Assembly (NCBI GenBank): GCA_020466095.1
Contig: CM035806.1
Span: 19,673,571 to 19,737,570, forward strand
DNA: 64,000 bases
Direction of reading: 5' to 3'
DNA from: Chlorops oryzae
Taxonomy: Eukaryota > Arthropoda > Insecta > Diptera > Chloropidae
The position numbers and the translations under genes are program-made. The notes beneath the pieces are model-generated. The model saw only the letters and a program-made list of their open reading frames with translations, did not search any database and was not told the origin of the DNA. Below, piece after piece: positions 47,729 to 58,301 of the stretch. Within the stretch, counting starts at the first letter, position 1. Every line of letters begins with the position of its first letter.

Positions 47729-48922
47729 GGAAAATAGGTGCAACAATTTTTTCAATCGGCTACTTATCCTGCGGCTAATTTAATAATGTAGAAAATAATA
47801 AAAAATAAATAAAGGAAAGAAGGCAAGAAAATATTTCGGACGGAAAAAAAAAAAAAAAAAAAACTCCCAAATTCGATTTCAATATCTATTTAAGTACCTT
47901 TTCGGTAGGCAAGTTTGGGACGATGTTCTTAAGGGCATGAAATAGCATTAAGCGAAACGTGCTCGGAATTAGCGATTCCGCAAATAGTATATAAATATTT
48001 ATATACAACACGCATAGATGTATACATATGTATATGTGTATATGTATGTATATATTTGTGTATCAGTGCCGGTATACATAAATACTGGGTCGTTCTCTTA
48101 ATTGCGAATTGGTAAGACAATTTTCCGAAACTATCTACGGATGCATTGATATTGCCCCATTAGCTGAGCAGAAATTGCGAAAAGCTGTGCTTCGGCACTT
48201 TTGCGAATTAATTTGTCTTTCGCATTCGCGGCAACTCAGTCAGCATACGAATGTTTTTATTGTAATGAAAATTCTGCCGAAGACAAGGTGGAAAGCAAAT
48301 GGATGGCAGCTTTTCTTATTAGGTTTCGAGAAAACAAGCGCGCAATCAATCACTTTGGTGGGCAAACTTTTCTCAAGCAAACGATGCAAATTTTTCGGAT
48401 GCCTTGACTTGAAGTTCAACAACAAATGAAATTGTATTTTCTTGCTACATATTGCATATACACATAAATCTATACGAAGATACACATATCAATATATACA
48501 ATACATACATACATACATATATAAGTGGGAACACGAGCATCTGGAGAGGAGTTTCAGGCCTGGGAAATGTTGCTTTCGGGCATCCTGAGCAATTCCGGCC
48601 CCGGTGAAAATCGCTCCGCTCGTACAGCAATACATGCATACATAGTATATACCTTTACCTATATATCCATACGTACATACGTCCATGTCAAGGCATGTTT
48701 TCGACTTAACAAAAGAAATGAAAATATGCCAGATGATGGGTAAAACCAAGATGCTTCTTAATAATGATTACAAGATTATTTTTATATAAATTTATATAAA
48801 GTTTTGTGGAAGAATAAGTTCCAAAATGTTTTTATAACATTTAAGCCTGCAGTGTGGCTGTATTTTTTTTTTTTTTTAAGAAAATCATTAATTATTTTTT
48901 TTGTTTGTTTTAATTTTGTGAC
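47729..48922. other. Gene-free stretch with one GC-rich patch
   Basis: Includes GTATAC-rich simple repeats (48005-48065, 48480-48525) and an isolated GC-rich stretch at 48529-48630 whose ends ACGAGC and GCTCGT are complementary. No gene is supported. Confidence 0.45.
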
Positions 48923-49705
48923 TTAAACGCCTTTGGGGAATTGTGATTTCTTTGAGTTCTTATATTGCGCATGGGCGTCAATAAGACCTCTAAATACTCG
49001 ATTGCCATGAACGATAAGACTCCAGATGACACGGAACTTCGACTCAAAGGAGAATGCCGGAAACATTGCCATGTCCATGCGATAGCCGCGTATATAATAA
49101 ATAGTGCTCTTCTGGAATACGCAGTCTTGTGGGTAATTTGAATAGCGACTCAAATAAGACAGGCCGACCTTCAGCAATGTCAATTGATTACGATTTCCAA
49201 GCACTTGACAGCCATTTAAGCTCGTTAAATTAAGTAGAACGATGTTCGCTGCTGACTTACGTGGCAGCTCAATGGAAATGTCAATCAAAAATCTATCGAT
49301 CTTCCGATTGAACATATGAAGTACGGTGAAAGTCCGGCGTTTGACGCTTTTACTAACGAAACAGGTGAAATTCCCAACTATGCCCTCCGGATCCTCCGTT
49401 TTGCATTCAATAACATCAAAAGACATTTCGAAATCAGTCTTCAAAGAGAGAAAGAGAGAGAGAGAGCGAGAGAGAGAGAGAGCGAGAGAGAGGGAGGAAG
49501 AAAGAGGGAGAGAGACAGACGGCGGATGAGAGAGAGGGAGAAATAAAATAAGAAAGAAAAAAAAAATAAATATATATAATAAAGAAAACTGTCTACGGCA
49601 TACCTTGGCATGAGCTTTCAATATGAACGAAAACGTGCAAATCAAAGGCACTAGAAATACCAATTCTATCCTTACGTCCTTGTATTTAGTGCCGAATTTT
49701 TCCAT
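48923..49705 (-). CDS. DUF1091-like secreted protein, gene 1 of 4
   Basis: Two exons, 49705-49604 and 49438-48923, giving 205 aa. Exon 1 encodes a signal peptide with a longer charged N-terminus (MEKFGTKYKD), a hydrophobic core (LVFLVPLICTFSFIL) and likely cleavage after AHA. The mature part has four cysteines, the first two 14 apart (C46, C60), then NGCQVLG and YPQDC, plus YYIRGYR, the signature shared by all four genes of the cluster. N-glycosylation motifs NFT and NLT are present. The family (DUF1091-like, expanded in flies) has no settled biochemical role; secretion is inferred. The 165-nt intron holds a GA microsatellite and happens to be in frame without a stop. This is the most diverged member: RYSNYPQDC replaces RYGNxPxRC. 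Confidence 0.85.
   Translation of the reverse strand: MEKFGTKYKDVRIELVFLVPLICTFSFILKAHAKVCRRQFSLLYIFIFFFFLILFLPLSHPPSVSLPLSSSLSLALSLSRSLSLFLSLKTDFEMSFDVIECKTEDPEGIVGNFTCFVSKSVKRRTFTVLHMFNRKIDRFLIDISIELPRKSAANIVLLNLTSLNGCQVLGNRNQLTLLKVGLSYLSRYSNYPQDCVFQKSTIYYIRGYRMDMAMFPAFSFESKFRVIWSLIVHGNRVFRGLIDAHAQYKNSKKSQFPKGV
49447..49545. repeat. (GA)n microsatellite inside the gene 1 intron
   Basis: GA-rich on the plus strand, so CU-rich in the pre-mRNA. It runs to within about 10 nt of the acceptor TTTGAAG and so serves as the polypyrimidine tract. Confidence 0.9.
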
Positions 49706-50412
49706 CTTACTTTAATGACGATTCTTTTGGCAATAAACAATTGAACATATTCGAAAGCTCACAACGACAAAAAACGAAAAAAAAAAAAAAAATTGATTTT
49801 TAATTGCGAAATTTATCTCTCCTGTGAAATTATTTTGCATTTAGATTTCAGTTGGTGTTACGAAAATTTAGCAGTTTTTGTTATTCAAAAAAACAAGTGA
49901 AAATTACTTAAAATACTTATTCCAAAATACCCAAAATCACATTTATCACTCTAAGGCAGATCAATTGATGAGCCGCCATTTATTACGGTTTTCACTTTCA
50001 AGTGCAGACCATATATGGACTAGGCAAGCGTTAAGGGTCCTGATCTGTGGTCGATCTATGAGCCCTTGGCCTTCAAGGATTGGCTAATAGCTTGCGCTTA
50101 ACAAAAACAGTTGATCCTGGATATTTATAGTGAATCCCTGAAATAATGAACAGCTCGAGAAGTGAACACTTTTTTCTTACACGAACTTTTCTTAATAATC
50201 AAGGCTGCAGAGGTGGGGGTTGGAAATGGCGGATTTTCCCCCGGGACCAGGGCTTTCTGAAGGGGCCTACAATTGGCATGGGACTTATTTATTTATTTTT
50301 TTTTTTTTCGGTTGCACATTTTTGTGAGATTTTGCCCCAAATTTCTCTCTAAATAATGAACAAAATATCTATTCAATATCGCTAATACGAAAAATATGGA
50401 TAAAATGAACAG
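49706..50412. other. Intergenic, genes 1-2 (part)
   Basis: Upstream region of gene 1. A-run at 49774-49791; no clear TATA box or initiator was identified for gene 1. No other feature. Confidence 0.45.
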
Positions 50413-50672
50413 AAGTGACGTAGCGAGGACTAATTTTGACGTGGGCGAGATGAGCCAGCGAGGCCCTATAATATTGTTTTATACTTACGAACTATGCCTT
50501 TATTCATCAATCTTATGCTCGCTTACATCGGAATCTGATTTAAGCTTAAATATGGCTATGCGGGGGCCTTAAATCCATTCATATCGTTCATTCAATTGAC
50601 TTCGTGCGAGGCTCCTTTGGGCGCGAGTCCGTGGGCGATGTCCCACCTCGCCCACGCCTTGCTACGCCACTG
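50413..50672. mobile_element. hAT-type MITE (260 bp), perfect 8-bp target duplication
   Basis: ATGAACAG flanks both sides (50405-50412, 50673-50680). Left end AAGTGACGTAGCGAGG and right end, inverted, CAGTGGCGTAGCAAGG; GTGGGCGAG is shared further in. No transposase. A solitary matching end lies at 31685. Confidence 0.9.
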
Positions 50673-50986
50673 ATGAACAGGACTTGCAAAAATTAACTCA
50701 CTATATCCAGATACGACTGTAAATAAAAGTCGTAAAAGGAGATGACTGAAAAAAAATGAACTATGTAGACGTATCGAACATAAGAAAAAGATTTCTTCAA
50801 AAAGGAAGAAAGCCATTTGAATTCTTTTTCATTTCCATTATTATATCTTTAAAATTATTACTCTTTTAATAAAAAAAAAAAACAAAACATTAAAAGATGT
50901 TCATTAAATCGAGTAAGAAATTGAATTTTTTCTTTCAAGTGTTACATCACAATTAGGTACATCGCAATTTTTCAAAAGAACTAAAT

Positions 50987-52303
50987 TCATTTGCCCGCAA
51001 CGAAGGTATGACCCTGTAAGAATCCTTCAAATATTTTGGTATTATTCACGATGAAGTCGAACCAGATATTAATGTAAGTCTCAAATGTAAATGCCGATAA
51101 CACATTCTTATCCACACGATAATTCCGTAAATAGTAAGTAACGCTTTTATGGAGCGGGCACCGTTTTGGCATATTCCCGTACCGTTGAAGCAATGATACT
51201 CCCAATAGAAGAAAGTTTATTTGATGCTGACTTGCGAGTAATTTACAGCCGCTTAACATTTTCACATCGAGCAATGGATAATTTTTTGGCTTTCGCGGCA
51301 GCTCAACGTAAAAATTCGTAAAGTATTCGTTTATATCTTCTGTAAATTCCATTACCATCGAAACGGTCGGACGTTTGGTATTTTTGCTCACCGAACAGGA
51401 CAATCTGGAAATGAAGCCAAACGGACCGGTAGCATTGCATTCGAATCTATCGAAAGAAAATTCTATATGAGGCTAAAACAAATATTAAAAAAAGAAAAAA
51501 ATTGTTAGTATATATTTATATAATTTTATCGACCCCTCTTTGGGAGATTGTTACAAAAACAATAGGCGTTTTATCCACAAATCTTTTCATATGCGATTGT
51601 GTGAAATTCAAAGCGAATTCCGCCTTATCTCCGAAACTACAGTGCCTAAGGTTATTATATTTCGCCAGGCGATGAGTTGAAGACTCTGCAACAAATTTGC
51701 ATCAAAAAGTCAATGTAACATGCGATGATGATTTCGCGGAAAGGTGTCTTTATAGTATTCATTTCATTTCATAAAATTGTGGAATACATTATTGCAAACT
51801 TTGCATTGAGATATTTTCACCAATAGAACGTATTAGAGCCGTATAGTTATAGCCAGGGCTCTGATTTTGTTGCATTTATAAATTTAAAGCATACTTTATG
51901 GGACAAAAATTTTTTCTTACCAACATTTTGCGAATATGTTTGGCGAATATGAACTTAAAACCGCTTTTCTAACTTCAAAGAAATGCATATTGAAGTTAAA
52001 AATCGATTTGAATCTTAACTTTGTGTGAGTTGAATAAAATTTGTACTCCATAAAGTATGCTTTAAATTTTATGAGTCCAATTCAATTCAATTCATTTATT
52101 TTCAGTCTATGAACATATATATTCTTACAGAAGTCAACAAAATCCGAGCCCTTGTTATAGTGATTAGTCTAATGTGCTAGGGCCTTTTGTTCTCTCACAT
52201 ACTCGTATTCATAGAGGCCATTACTACATACCTTGGCACTTGAAGAGTATTCCAAAAACGAAATTTGTAAGAAAATATATATCCATAAGATATTAATAGA
52301 CAT
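50987..52303 (-). CDS. DUF1091-like secreted protein, gene 2 of 4
   Basis: Two exons, 52303-52232 (24 codons) and 51472-50987, total 185 aa. Exon 1 is a whole signal peptide, MSINILWIYIFLQISFLEYS then SSAK, ending at a GTATGT donor; the 759-nt intron ends TGTTTTAG. Mature part: Cys36, Cys50, Cys100 (SGCKLLA) and Cys129 (RYGNMPKRCPL), YYLRNYR, and one glycosylation motif NAT. The pattern matches genes 3 and 4 cysteine for cysteine. Expected to be secreted and stabilised by two disulfides; fly DUF1091 proteins have been likened to lipid-binding ML/CheB proteins, but no role is established. The intron carries a hAT-type MITE, itself split by a retrotransposon scrap. Exon 1 and its surroundings are almost identical to gene 4. 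Confidence 0.9.
51854..52153. mobile_element. hAT-type MITE in the gene 2 intron
   Basis: CAGGGCTCTGATTTTGTTG start and inverted AACAAAATCCGAGCCCTT end, flanked by GTTATAGC and GTTATAGT. The same insertion at the same target is in gene 4 (57909-58151), so it predates the duplication. A foreign piece of about 60 bp sits near its right end. Confidence 0.85.
52070..52131 (-). mobile_element. Scrap of a non-LTR retrotransposon 3' end
   Basis: On the minus strand: CTGTAAGAATATATATGTTC, then AAAATAAATGAATTGAATTG. An AATAAA followed by a (GAATT)n tail is typical of some non-LTR element ends. The copy of this MITE in gene 4 lacks it, so it arrived after the duplication. Confidence 0.6.
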
Positions 52304-52965
52304 TATAAGGCCCCTGTTAAAAATGTTAAGGCTATAGCAGAAGTTCGTACTCAACTGAGAGCAAAATAAAAAACTCGAATTTAGTTTGTTCAATTTGCCC
52401 ACTAATTGTGGTAATGTATTTTTAATAAGCTTAAGCTATTAACGTAAGCATGATTGAAGTTGGCAAACAATTTGGACAAATATTTTATCGTGCATTTAAA
52501 TCATAGTGATTTTCGCACTGAGTTGGGTTCCAATTATCGCCATCGATGAATGGTCTCGATACTGACGGCCACAAAGACGGGCTATGAAAATTACAGAGTC
52601 ACAAAGCGAGCGGCCGACTGCTGTTTTTTTTAAATAAAAATTGAGTGAAAAAATCTTTGTGAGGGCCACGGAAAACATATCACCTTTTAAAGGAATTTTA
52701 ATTTCATAGTTTCTGATGATGCATTCATCCGTTGAGGTCCCTTCTCAGATCCGCTGTCACGGACTTAATAAAAAAATAATGAAAAAAACTTTTTTTTCGG
52801 CTTCAAAACCCCAAACAGGAAAGACCAATGACGTGACTAAAGTAAGACCATACCCATTATGTAAATTTGTGCACAGCAAATTTATTGTAACGTATTGAAA
52901 TCATATAATGAGTAGCTTTATATCATTTTAAGATATGTAGAAGTCAGTTATATAGAGAGTCATTT
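52304..52965. other. Upstream region of gene 2
   Basis: 52304-52500 matches the region upstream of gene 4. Beyond that, no feature is recognised before the GA array. Confidence 0.5.
52353..52358 (-). promoter_or_regulatory. Initiator of gene 2
   Basis: TCAGTT on the minus strand, about 53 nt before the start codon, within CTCTCAGTTGAG. The same motif lies at the same distance in gene 4. A weak TATA-like TTTTTATTTT lies about 15-20 nt upstream. Confidence 0.5.
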
Positions 52966-52967
52966 AT

Positions 52968-53020
<53 letters not shown>

Positions 53021-53465
53021 AAGGAGAGAGAAAGAAAAGAGAGAGAAAGAGAGAGAAGAGAGAAGAGAGAGAGAGAAAGAGAGATAAAGAGAGAGAAGAG
53101 AGAGAGAAGAGAGAGAAGAGAGAGAGAGAGAGAAGAGAGAAAGAGAGAGAAAGAGAGAGAAAGAGAGAGAGAAAGAGAAGAGAGAAAGAGAGAGAAAGAG
53201 AGAGAAAGAAGAGAAAGAGAGAGAAGAGAGAGAGAAGAGAGAGAAGAAAGAGAGAGAAAGAGAGAGAAAGAGAGAAGAGAAGAGAGAGAAAGAGGAGAGA
53301 AAGAGGAGAGAAGAGAGAGAGAAGAGAAGAGAAAGAGATAGAAAGAGAGAGATAGAGAAATAAAGAGAGAGAAAGAAGAGAGAAAGAGAGAGAGAGGAGA
53401 GAAAGAGAGATAAAGAGAGAGAAAGAGAGAGAAAGAGAGAGAAAGAGAGAGAAAGAGAGAGAAAG

Positions 53466-53496
<31 letters not shown>

Positions 53497-53526
53497 AGAG
53501 AGAGAGAAAGAGAGAGAAAGAGAGAA

Positions 53527-53557
<31 letters not shown>

Positions 53558-54185
53558 GGAGAGAGAGAGAAAGAAGGAGAGAGAAAGAGAGAGAAAGAGA
53601 GAGAAAGAGAGAGAGAAAGAGAGAGAAAGAGAGAGAGAAAAGAGAGAAGAGAAAAGAGAAGAGAAAGAGAGAGAATGAGAGAGAAAGAGAAGAGAGAAAG
53701 GAGAGAGAAGGAGAGAGAAGGAGAGAGAAGGAGAGAGAAGGAGAGAGAAAGAGAGAGAAAGTGAGAGAAAGAGAGAGAAGGAGAGAGAAGGAGAGATAAG
53801 GAGAGAGAAAGAGAGAGAAAGAGAGGGAAAGAGAGAGAAAGAGAGAGAAAGAGAGAGAAAGAGAGAGAAAGAGAGAGAAAGAGAGAGAAAGAGAGAGAAA
53901 AAGAGAGAAATAGATAGAAAGAGAGATAAAAAGACAGAGACAGAGCGAGAAAAAGAGTGAAAGAGAGAGAAAGAGAGAAGGCACGAGAAGGTGCGAGAAA
54001 GCGGGAGAGAGAGAAAAAGAGAGAGAAAGAGAGATAAAGAGAGAGAAAGAGAGTGAAAGATAGGGAAAGAGTGGTTGAGAGAAAGAGAAAGAGAAAAAGA
54101 GAGAGAGAGAAAGATGGGAAGAGAGAGAAAGATGGGAAGAGAGAGAAAGATGGGGAGAGAGAGAAAGAGGAAGAGAAAATAGAGC
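52966..54185. repeat. Large (GA)n-type array, about 1.2 kb
   Basis: Purine-only on the plus strand for over 1 kb, built mainly of GAGAGAAA 8-mers with regional variants (GAGAGAAG near 53700-53760, AGATGGGA near 54110-54150). It begins about 80 bp past the stop codon of gene 3, so the 3' end of that transcript may lie in or before it. Very long Ser/Leu/Phe frames on the minus strand are artefacts. Confidence 0.97.
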
Positions 54186-54263
54186 GATAATGAAGGAATG
54201 AAACTAAATTTTGAATATACATACGCTTATTTTCTATTAAAGATTTTTCCCAAAAAAATGTTT

Positions 54264-54927
54264 CTATTTTATAGAAAAATCTTGATTCTTTCCTCTTAAA
54301 TTCGTATGTGCATGAATAACTCCATTAAATAATATATTATTGTTAGTCAGGACGTCATACCAAATGTGAAATTCAGTTTCTATGTAGAATGCTGGAGGTA
54401 CTTTAACATTTAAACGATAGTTTCGTATATAAAAATTAATGTTTTTATATAAAGGACAACGCTTTGGGAAATTCGCGTAGCGTTCGAATGAACGCACTGC
54501 CAATTTAAGGATAGGTGCTTGATTCTGGAAAGCTATGACCTTACAGCCCGATATATTTCTAAAATCAACGAGTAAAAATTTATTTGGCTTGCGACCGAGT
54601 TCAATGCGTAGATTCAGGAAAAACTCCTTGATGGTCTTTTTGTATTTCATCGACAGAGAAAATGATGGTATTCGAAGCTTTTTATTTACTGAACAGTTCA
54701 AATGTTCAAGGTAGCCCATTGGATCGCTAGTATTACAAGCGTAACTATCAATTATGAATTCCAAACGATGCTAGAATGGAAAGGAGGGAACGCTGTGAAA
54801 ATTTTATTTAAGAAAAAAAAAAAAAAAACCAGTTCCTTTTATTTTTTATACATACCTGAGCTTTTGAAAAGCTTTTAAAAAAGATAATCTGTAAAAACGC
54901 CCAGAAAATCAACCCTTTTAAAGACAT
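54264..54927 (-). CDS. DUF1091-like secreted protein, gene 3 of 4
   Basis: Two exons, 54927-54856 (24 codons) and 54770-54264, total 192 aa, with an 85-nt intron (GTATGT donor, CATTCTAG acceptor). Signal peptide MSLKGLIFWAFLQIIFFKSF then SKAQ, cleavage likely after SKA. Cysteines at 36 and 50, then SGCKVIA and RYANFPKRCPL; also YIRNYRL. Three N-glycosylation motifs (NTS, NCS, NIS). Exon sizes and cysteine spacing equal those of gene 4, so it is an older tandem duplicate. There is no MITE in its intron, which is the short ancestral-looking form. Confidence 0.9.
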
Positions 54928-55808
54928 AATTAGAATTTTTTAAAAAAATTTAACTCTGGATCTTTAAGAATTTACAACGCGTCTATGCTCTGAATAAGAA
55001 TGCCATTGAAATTTGTTACACAAAACCATACAATTTGATAATGTATTTTTAATTACACTGAAACATATAATGACGACTAAGCGCCAAAACAATTAAAATC
55101 ATTAACACTTTGTCTACTACAGTGATATTTTCGTTTCGATTGCACTGTGATAGGCCAAAAATCAGATTTACCCGAAATAAACAGCTTCCTCCTAATTCGA
55201 CCACGGGGAGTTGAACTGTATCATTGGTTTTTGAGTTACAGTTATGGCTTCATAAAAAAATTTTTTTCGAAAGTTTTTTAATCCAGTTTTCGGCTCATAT
55301 TTAAGTATGTGTTGCAGACTCGTATTCTGGACTGGTCCTAAAGTATACCTTAAAGACTCCCAAGCATTTATTTTAAAATTTTGATATGAATAGTACCCTC
55401 AAGGTATGCATGTCAATATTTAAGGCTAAAATTTGCTGTTAGTTTTAAGTATGTTCCTGTAAAATTTTGTTCCAACTATGATGCATGATTAACATTATTT
55501 CACTATATTCTTCTAATATCGTGGTTATGTAGCAATATTTTAAAGAAGTCCCACAATTTTCAATATCAAAATTTTTAGATGCATAGTTTTGGGGAAATAA
55601 ATTTGAAGAGACTTCATGCCAAACTTCCATGGTAATTCGGCATGGCCTATCGTGATCCAATCCCTATAATATTCAATATTTAGGCATATAGGACCATTTA
55701 GAAACAAAATGGAGGGTACGCGTTTCGATTTTTGAGAAAATTAAAAACCTCCCTCATATAGGGGGACACCTTAGAGTTACAGTTTAAACTGAAATTTTCC
55801 TAAACTTA
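54928..55808. other. Upstream region of gene 3, otherwise empty
   Basis: No clear core promoter motif was recognised close to exon 1; no other feature. Confidence 0.45.
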
Positions 55809-55940
55809 GGGCCGTTTTATCATCCTACTTTTAAGCTCTATCTGCCAGTTAAATCTCATTTTTTTTGACTTATTCAAAATTGTATGAAACTATCATCAGG
55901 ATAATTTAACTTACAGATAAAAAAGATGACAAAACGGCCC
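55809..55940. mobile_element. MITE, GGGCCGTTTT family, second copy (132 bp)
   Basis: Matches 23282-23417 over nearly its full length; ends GGGCCGTTTTATCATC and GATGACAAAACGGCCC. Flanks TTA and ATA instead of a perfect duplication. Confidence 0.85.
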
Positions 55941-57259
55941 ATAAACTAAAATTTTACTAATCCACAGATTAAGCATAATGGGAAATATTTAGTTTTGAAC
56001 TCCCAATATTTTTAAAATAAGTATATAGGATACAAATTTTTTTTGTGAGATAGTGACGGTTTTTTTTTTTGGATAGTAGGCTAGCCTTGAAAGAAATACT
56101 TATGTATATCAAGAAGCAAGGTGTACCCTACAGTAATATGCATTCACCTAAGTGTAGCCTTCGGTCAATCCCTTATGTTACCAGTACTAGTCCCTCATAA
56201 TTCTATTTCTAATGCATTCATCTGACCCTTTTAACATGGGCCTGTTATTAGAGAAGAACCAGTCCGAAAAACGGCTGACAGTAGGCCAGTTTTTTTGGGT
56301 CAATTGTCGTAATTTTGCCTGGTCTTAGGCTATTCAAATAAGCAAAAAAAAACAACAAATTTCTTATATATATTCTAAGTTGATGAAAGTGTAATTTACA
56401 GGCTACCCTTAAACCAACCACTTTATTACCGACCACCGGCTAGCCGAGTTCGATGGAGTGAACTTCCATAATATAACCGGTAGGATTGGACCGGTCAAAG
56501 ACCAGTCCTTCTTACGAAACTGACCGGGTCATTACTGCAGGGCTGCTTAGGAGCATGTTTGGACTTTCTTTCAGTTTTATGTATTTTGACTCGTTTGGTC
56601 TCCCTAAATGCTTCTTCGAAGAGCTCCGTTAGGAGTCCTTTTCCACTCATATTCGGAGCACTCCGAAAACATTTCGTCAGTGTGCTTAAAAAGAGTCCTT
56701 TACACTATTATTTTTGTCCTTTCAACTTACCAACTTGTTTTATTTTTCCTACATGTGGTGGCCAGTATAAAAGGAATGCGGAATCTGAAATGATTTGCAC
56801 CCTAACCGAATTTAACTTATTTGAGGCAAAATCAGAGATCATATTTTAATATTTTGCTAAGAGTGCGTTTATAATATGAAGAGCTTTCGAAATTCGTTTG
56901 ACAAATATTTAGCAAATATTCTCTGCTTGAAGGATCAAAAAAAAAAAAAAAACAGGAATCACTGTCCTTCGCACAAGTACTTTATACTCTTTATTGATTC
57001 GTTAAGCAGCTTCTTAATGAAAAAATTTGGCAATTCCCAAAGTCTTCTTCAATCGCTTTTAATTTATCCCCAGCTTAAATGAGCATTTTGAGAGCTAAAA
57101 AAAAGTAGCTACTCATTTTAGCTGGCGATAAATTTAAAAGGGATTTAACAAGGGTTTGTGAATTGCCTAAATGATTATGTCCTAAGAAAACATGTGAAAA
57201 TTCATAGAAAAACAAACGGAAACATAAGAGGGTTTTTTTTTTCAATTAAAAAAAATCAA
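55941..57259. other. Intergenic, genes 3-4
   Basis: 56615-56680 contains CATATTCGGAGCACTCCGAA, a remnant of the CCCAGCAAACAT MITE family. 56250-56530 shows a weak inverted repeat around ACCAGTCC. No gene supported. Confidence 0.45.
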
Positions 57260-58301
57260 TCAATCCAAAATTCCAGTATAATTATTCCCTTTATAGAAGG
57301 TATGACACTCTATGACACCAGAAAATAATTTGCTTTTTTTGACGATCAAGTCATACCAAATAGTGGCACGAGTTTCGATAGTAAATGACGGTAGTTGTTG
57401 CATGCTCAGACGATAATTGCGGATAAAGTATTCAACGCTTTTATTAATTGGACATCGTTGTGGTAAATTTCCATACCGATTAATAATACTCATTCCCACT
57501 AGTAGAATGTTTATACGATGCTGGTTTGAGAGTAATTTACAGCCGTCTAACATTTTCACATCCATCAATGTAAAACTTCCTGACCTTCGAGGCAACACAA
57601 CGCGAATATTCACAAAGAACTCGCGTACGGGTTTTTTCAAATTAAGTCTCAACGAAAGACTACGACGTTTGGTATTTTTACTCACAGAACAGGACAAGCT
57701 GGAAATGTAGCCCAACGGGTCGGTTAGATTGCATTCAGTTCTATCGAATGAAAATTCCATGTGAGGCTAAAATTAATGGAAAAAATATATATGTTTATAT
57801 TAAGCAGAGTCATTCCATTCACTGTATGAAATTGTAGAAAATATTCTTAGAAACTTGGCATTGCGATATTTTCACCAATAGAACGTATTAGAGCCGTATA
57901 GTTATAGTCAGGGCTCGGATTTTGTTGCATTTATAAATTTAAAGCATACTTTATGGGACAAAAATTTTTTCTTACCAACATTTTGCGAATAAGTTTGGCG
58001 AAAATGAACTTAAAACCGCTTTTCTAACTTCAAAGAAATGCATATTGAAGTTAAAAATCGATTTGAATCTTAACTTTATGTGAGTCGTACAAAATTTGTA
58101 CTCCATAAAGTATGCTTTAAATTTATAAAAGTCAACAAAATCCGAGCCCTTGTTATAGTGATTAGTCTAATGTGCTAGGGCCTTTTGTTCTCTCACATAC
58201 TCGTATTCATAGAGGCCATTACTACAAACCTTGGCACTTGAAAAGTATTCCCAAAACGAAATTTGTAAGAAAATATATATCCATAAGATATTAATAGACA
58301 T
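57260..58301 (-). CDS. DUF1091-like secreted protein, gene 4 of 4
   Basis: Two exons, 58301-58230 (24 codons) and 57766-57260, total 192 aa; the 463-nt intron has donor GTTTGT and acceptor AATTTTAG. The signal-peptide exon differs from gene 2 at two residues (Leu17Trp, Ser20Phe). The mature part keeps Cys36, Cys50, DGCKLLS and RYGNLPQRCPI, and YFIRNYRL, with glycosylation motifs NLT and NYT. About half of exon 2 residues differ from gene 2, in sharp contrast to exon 1. The donor is GTTTGT where gene 2 has GTATGT; still a usable GT donor. The intron holds the shared hAT-type MITE. Role unknown beyond likely secretion. Confidence 0.9.
57909..58151. mobile_element. hAT-type MITE in the gene 4 intron (243 bp)
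   Basis: Intact copy: CAGGGCTCGGATTTTGTTG to AACAAAATCCGAGCCCTT, with perfect GTTATAGT on both sides (57901-57908, 58152-58159). Orthologous in position to the insertion in gene 2. Confidence 0.92.

Noticed and set aside
52944..54222. Open frames of 346 and 420 codons, minus strand
   Set aside because: Lie within the 1.2-kb GA array; a stop codon cannot occur in such repeats.
56248..56530. Possible MITE around ACCAGTCC inverted repeats
   Set aside because: Arms match only in short patches and no end or target duplication could be fixed.
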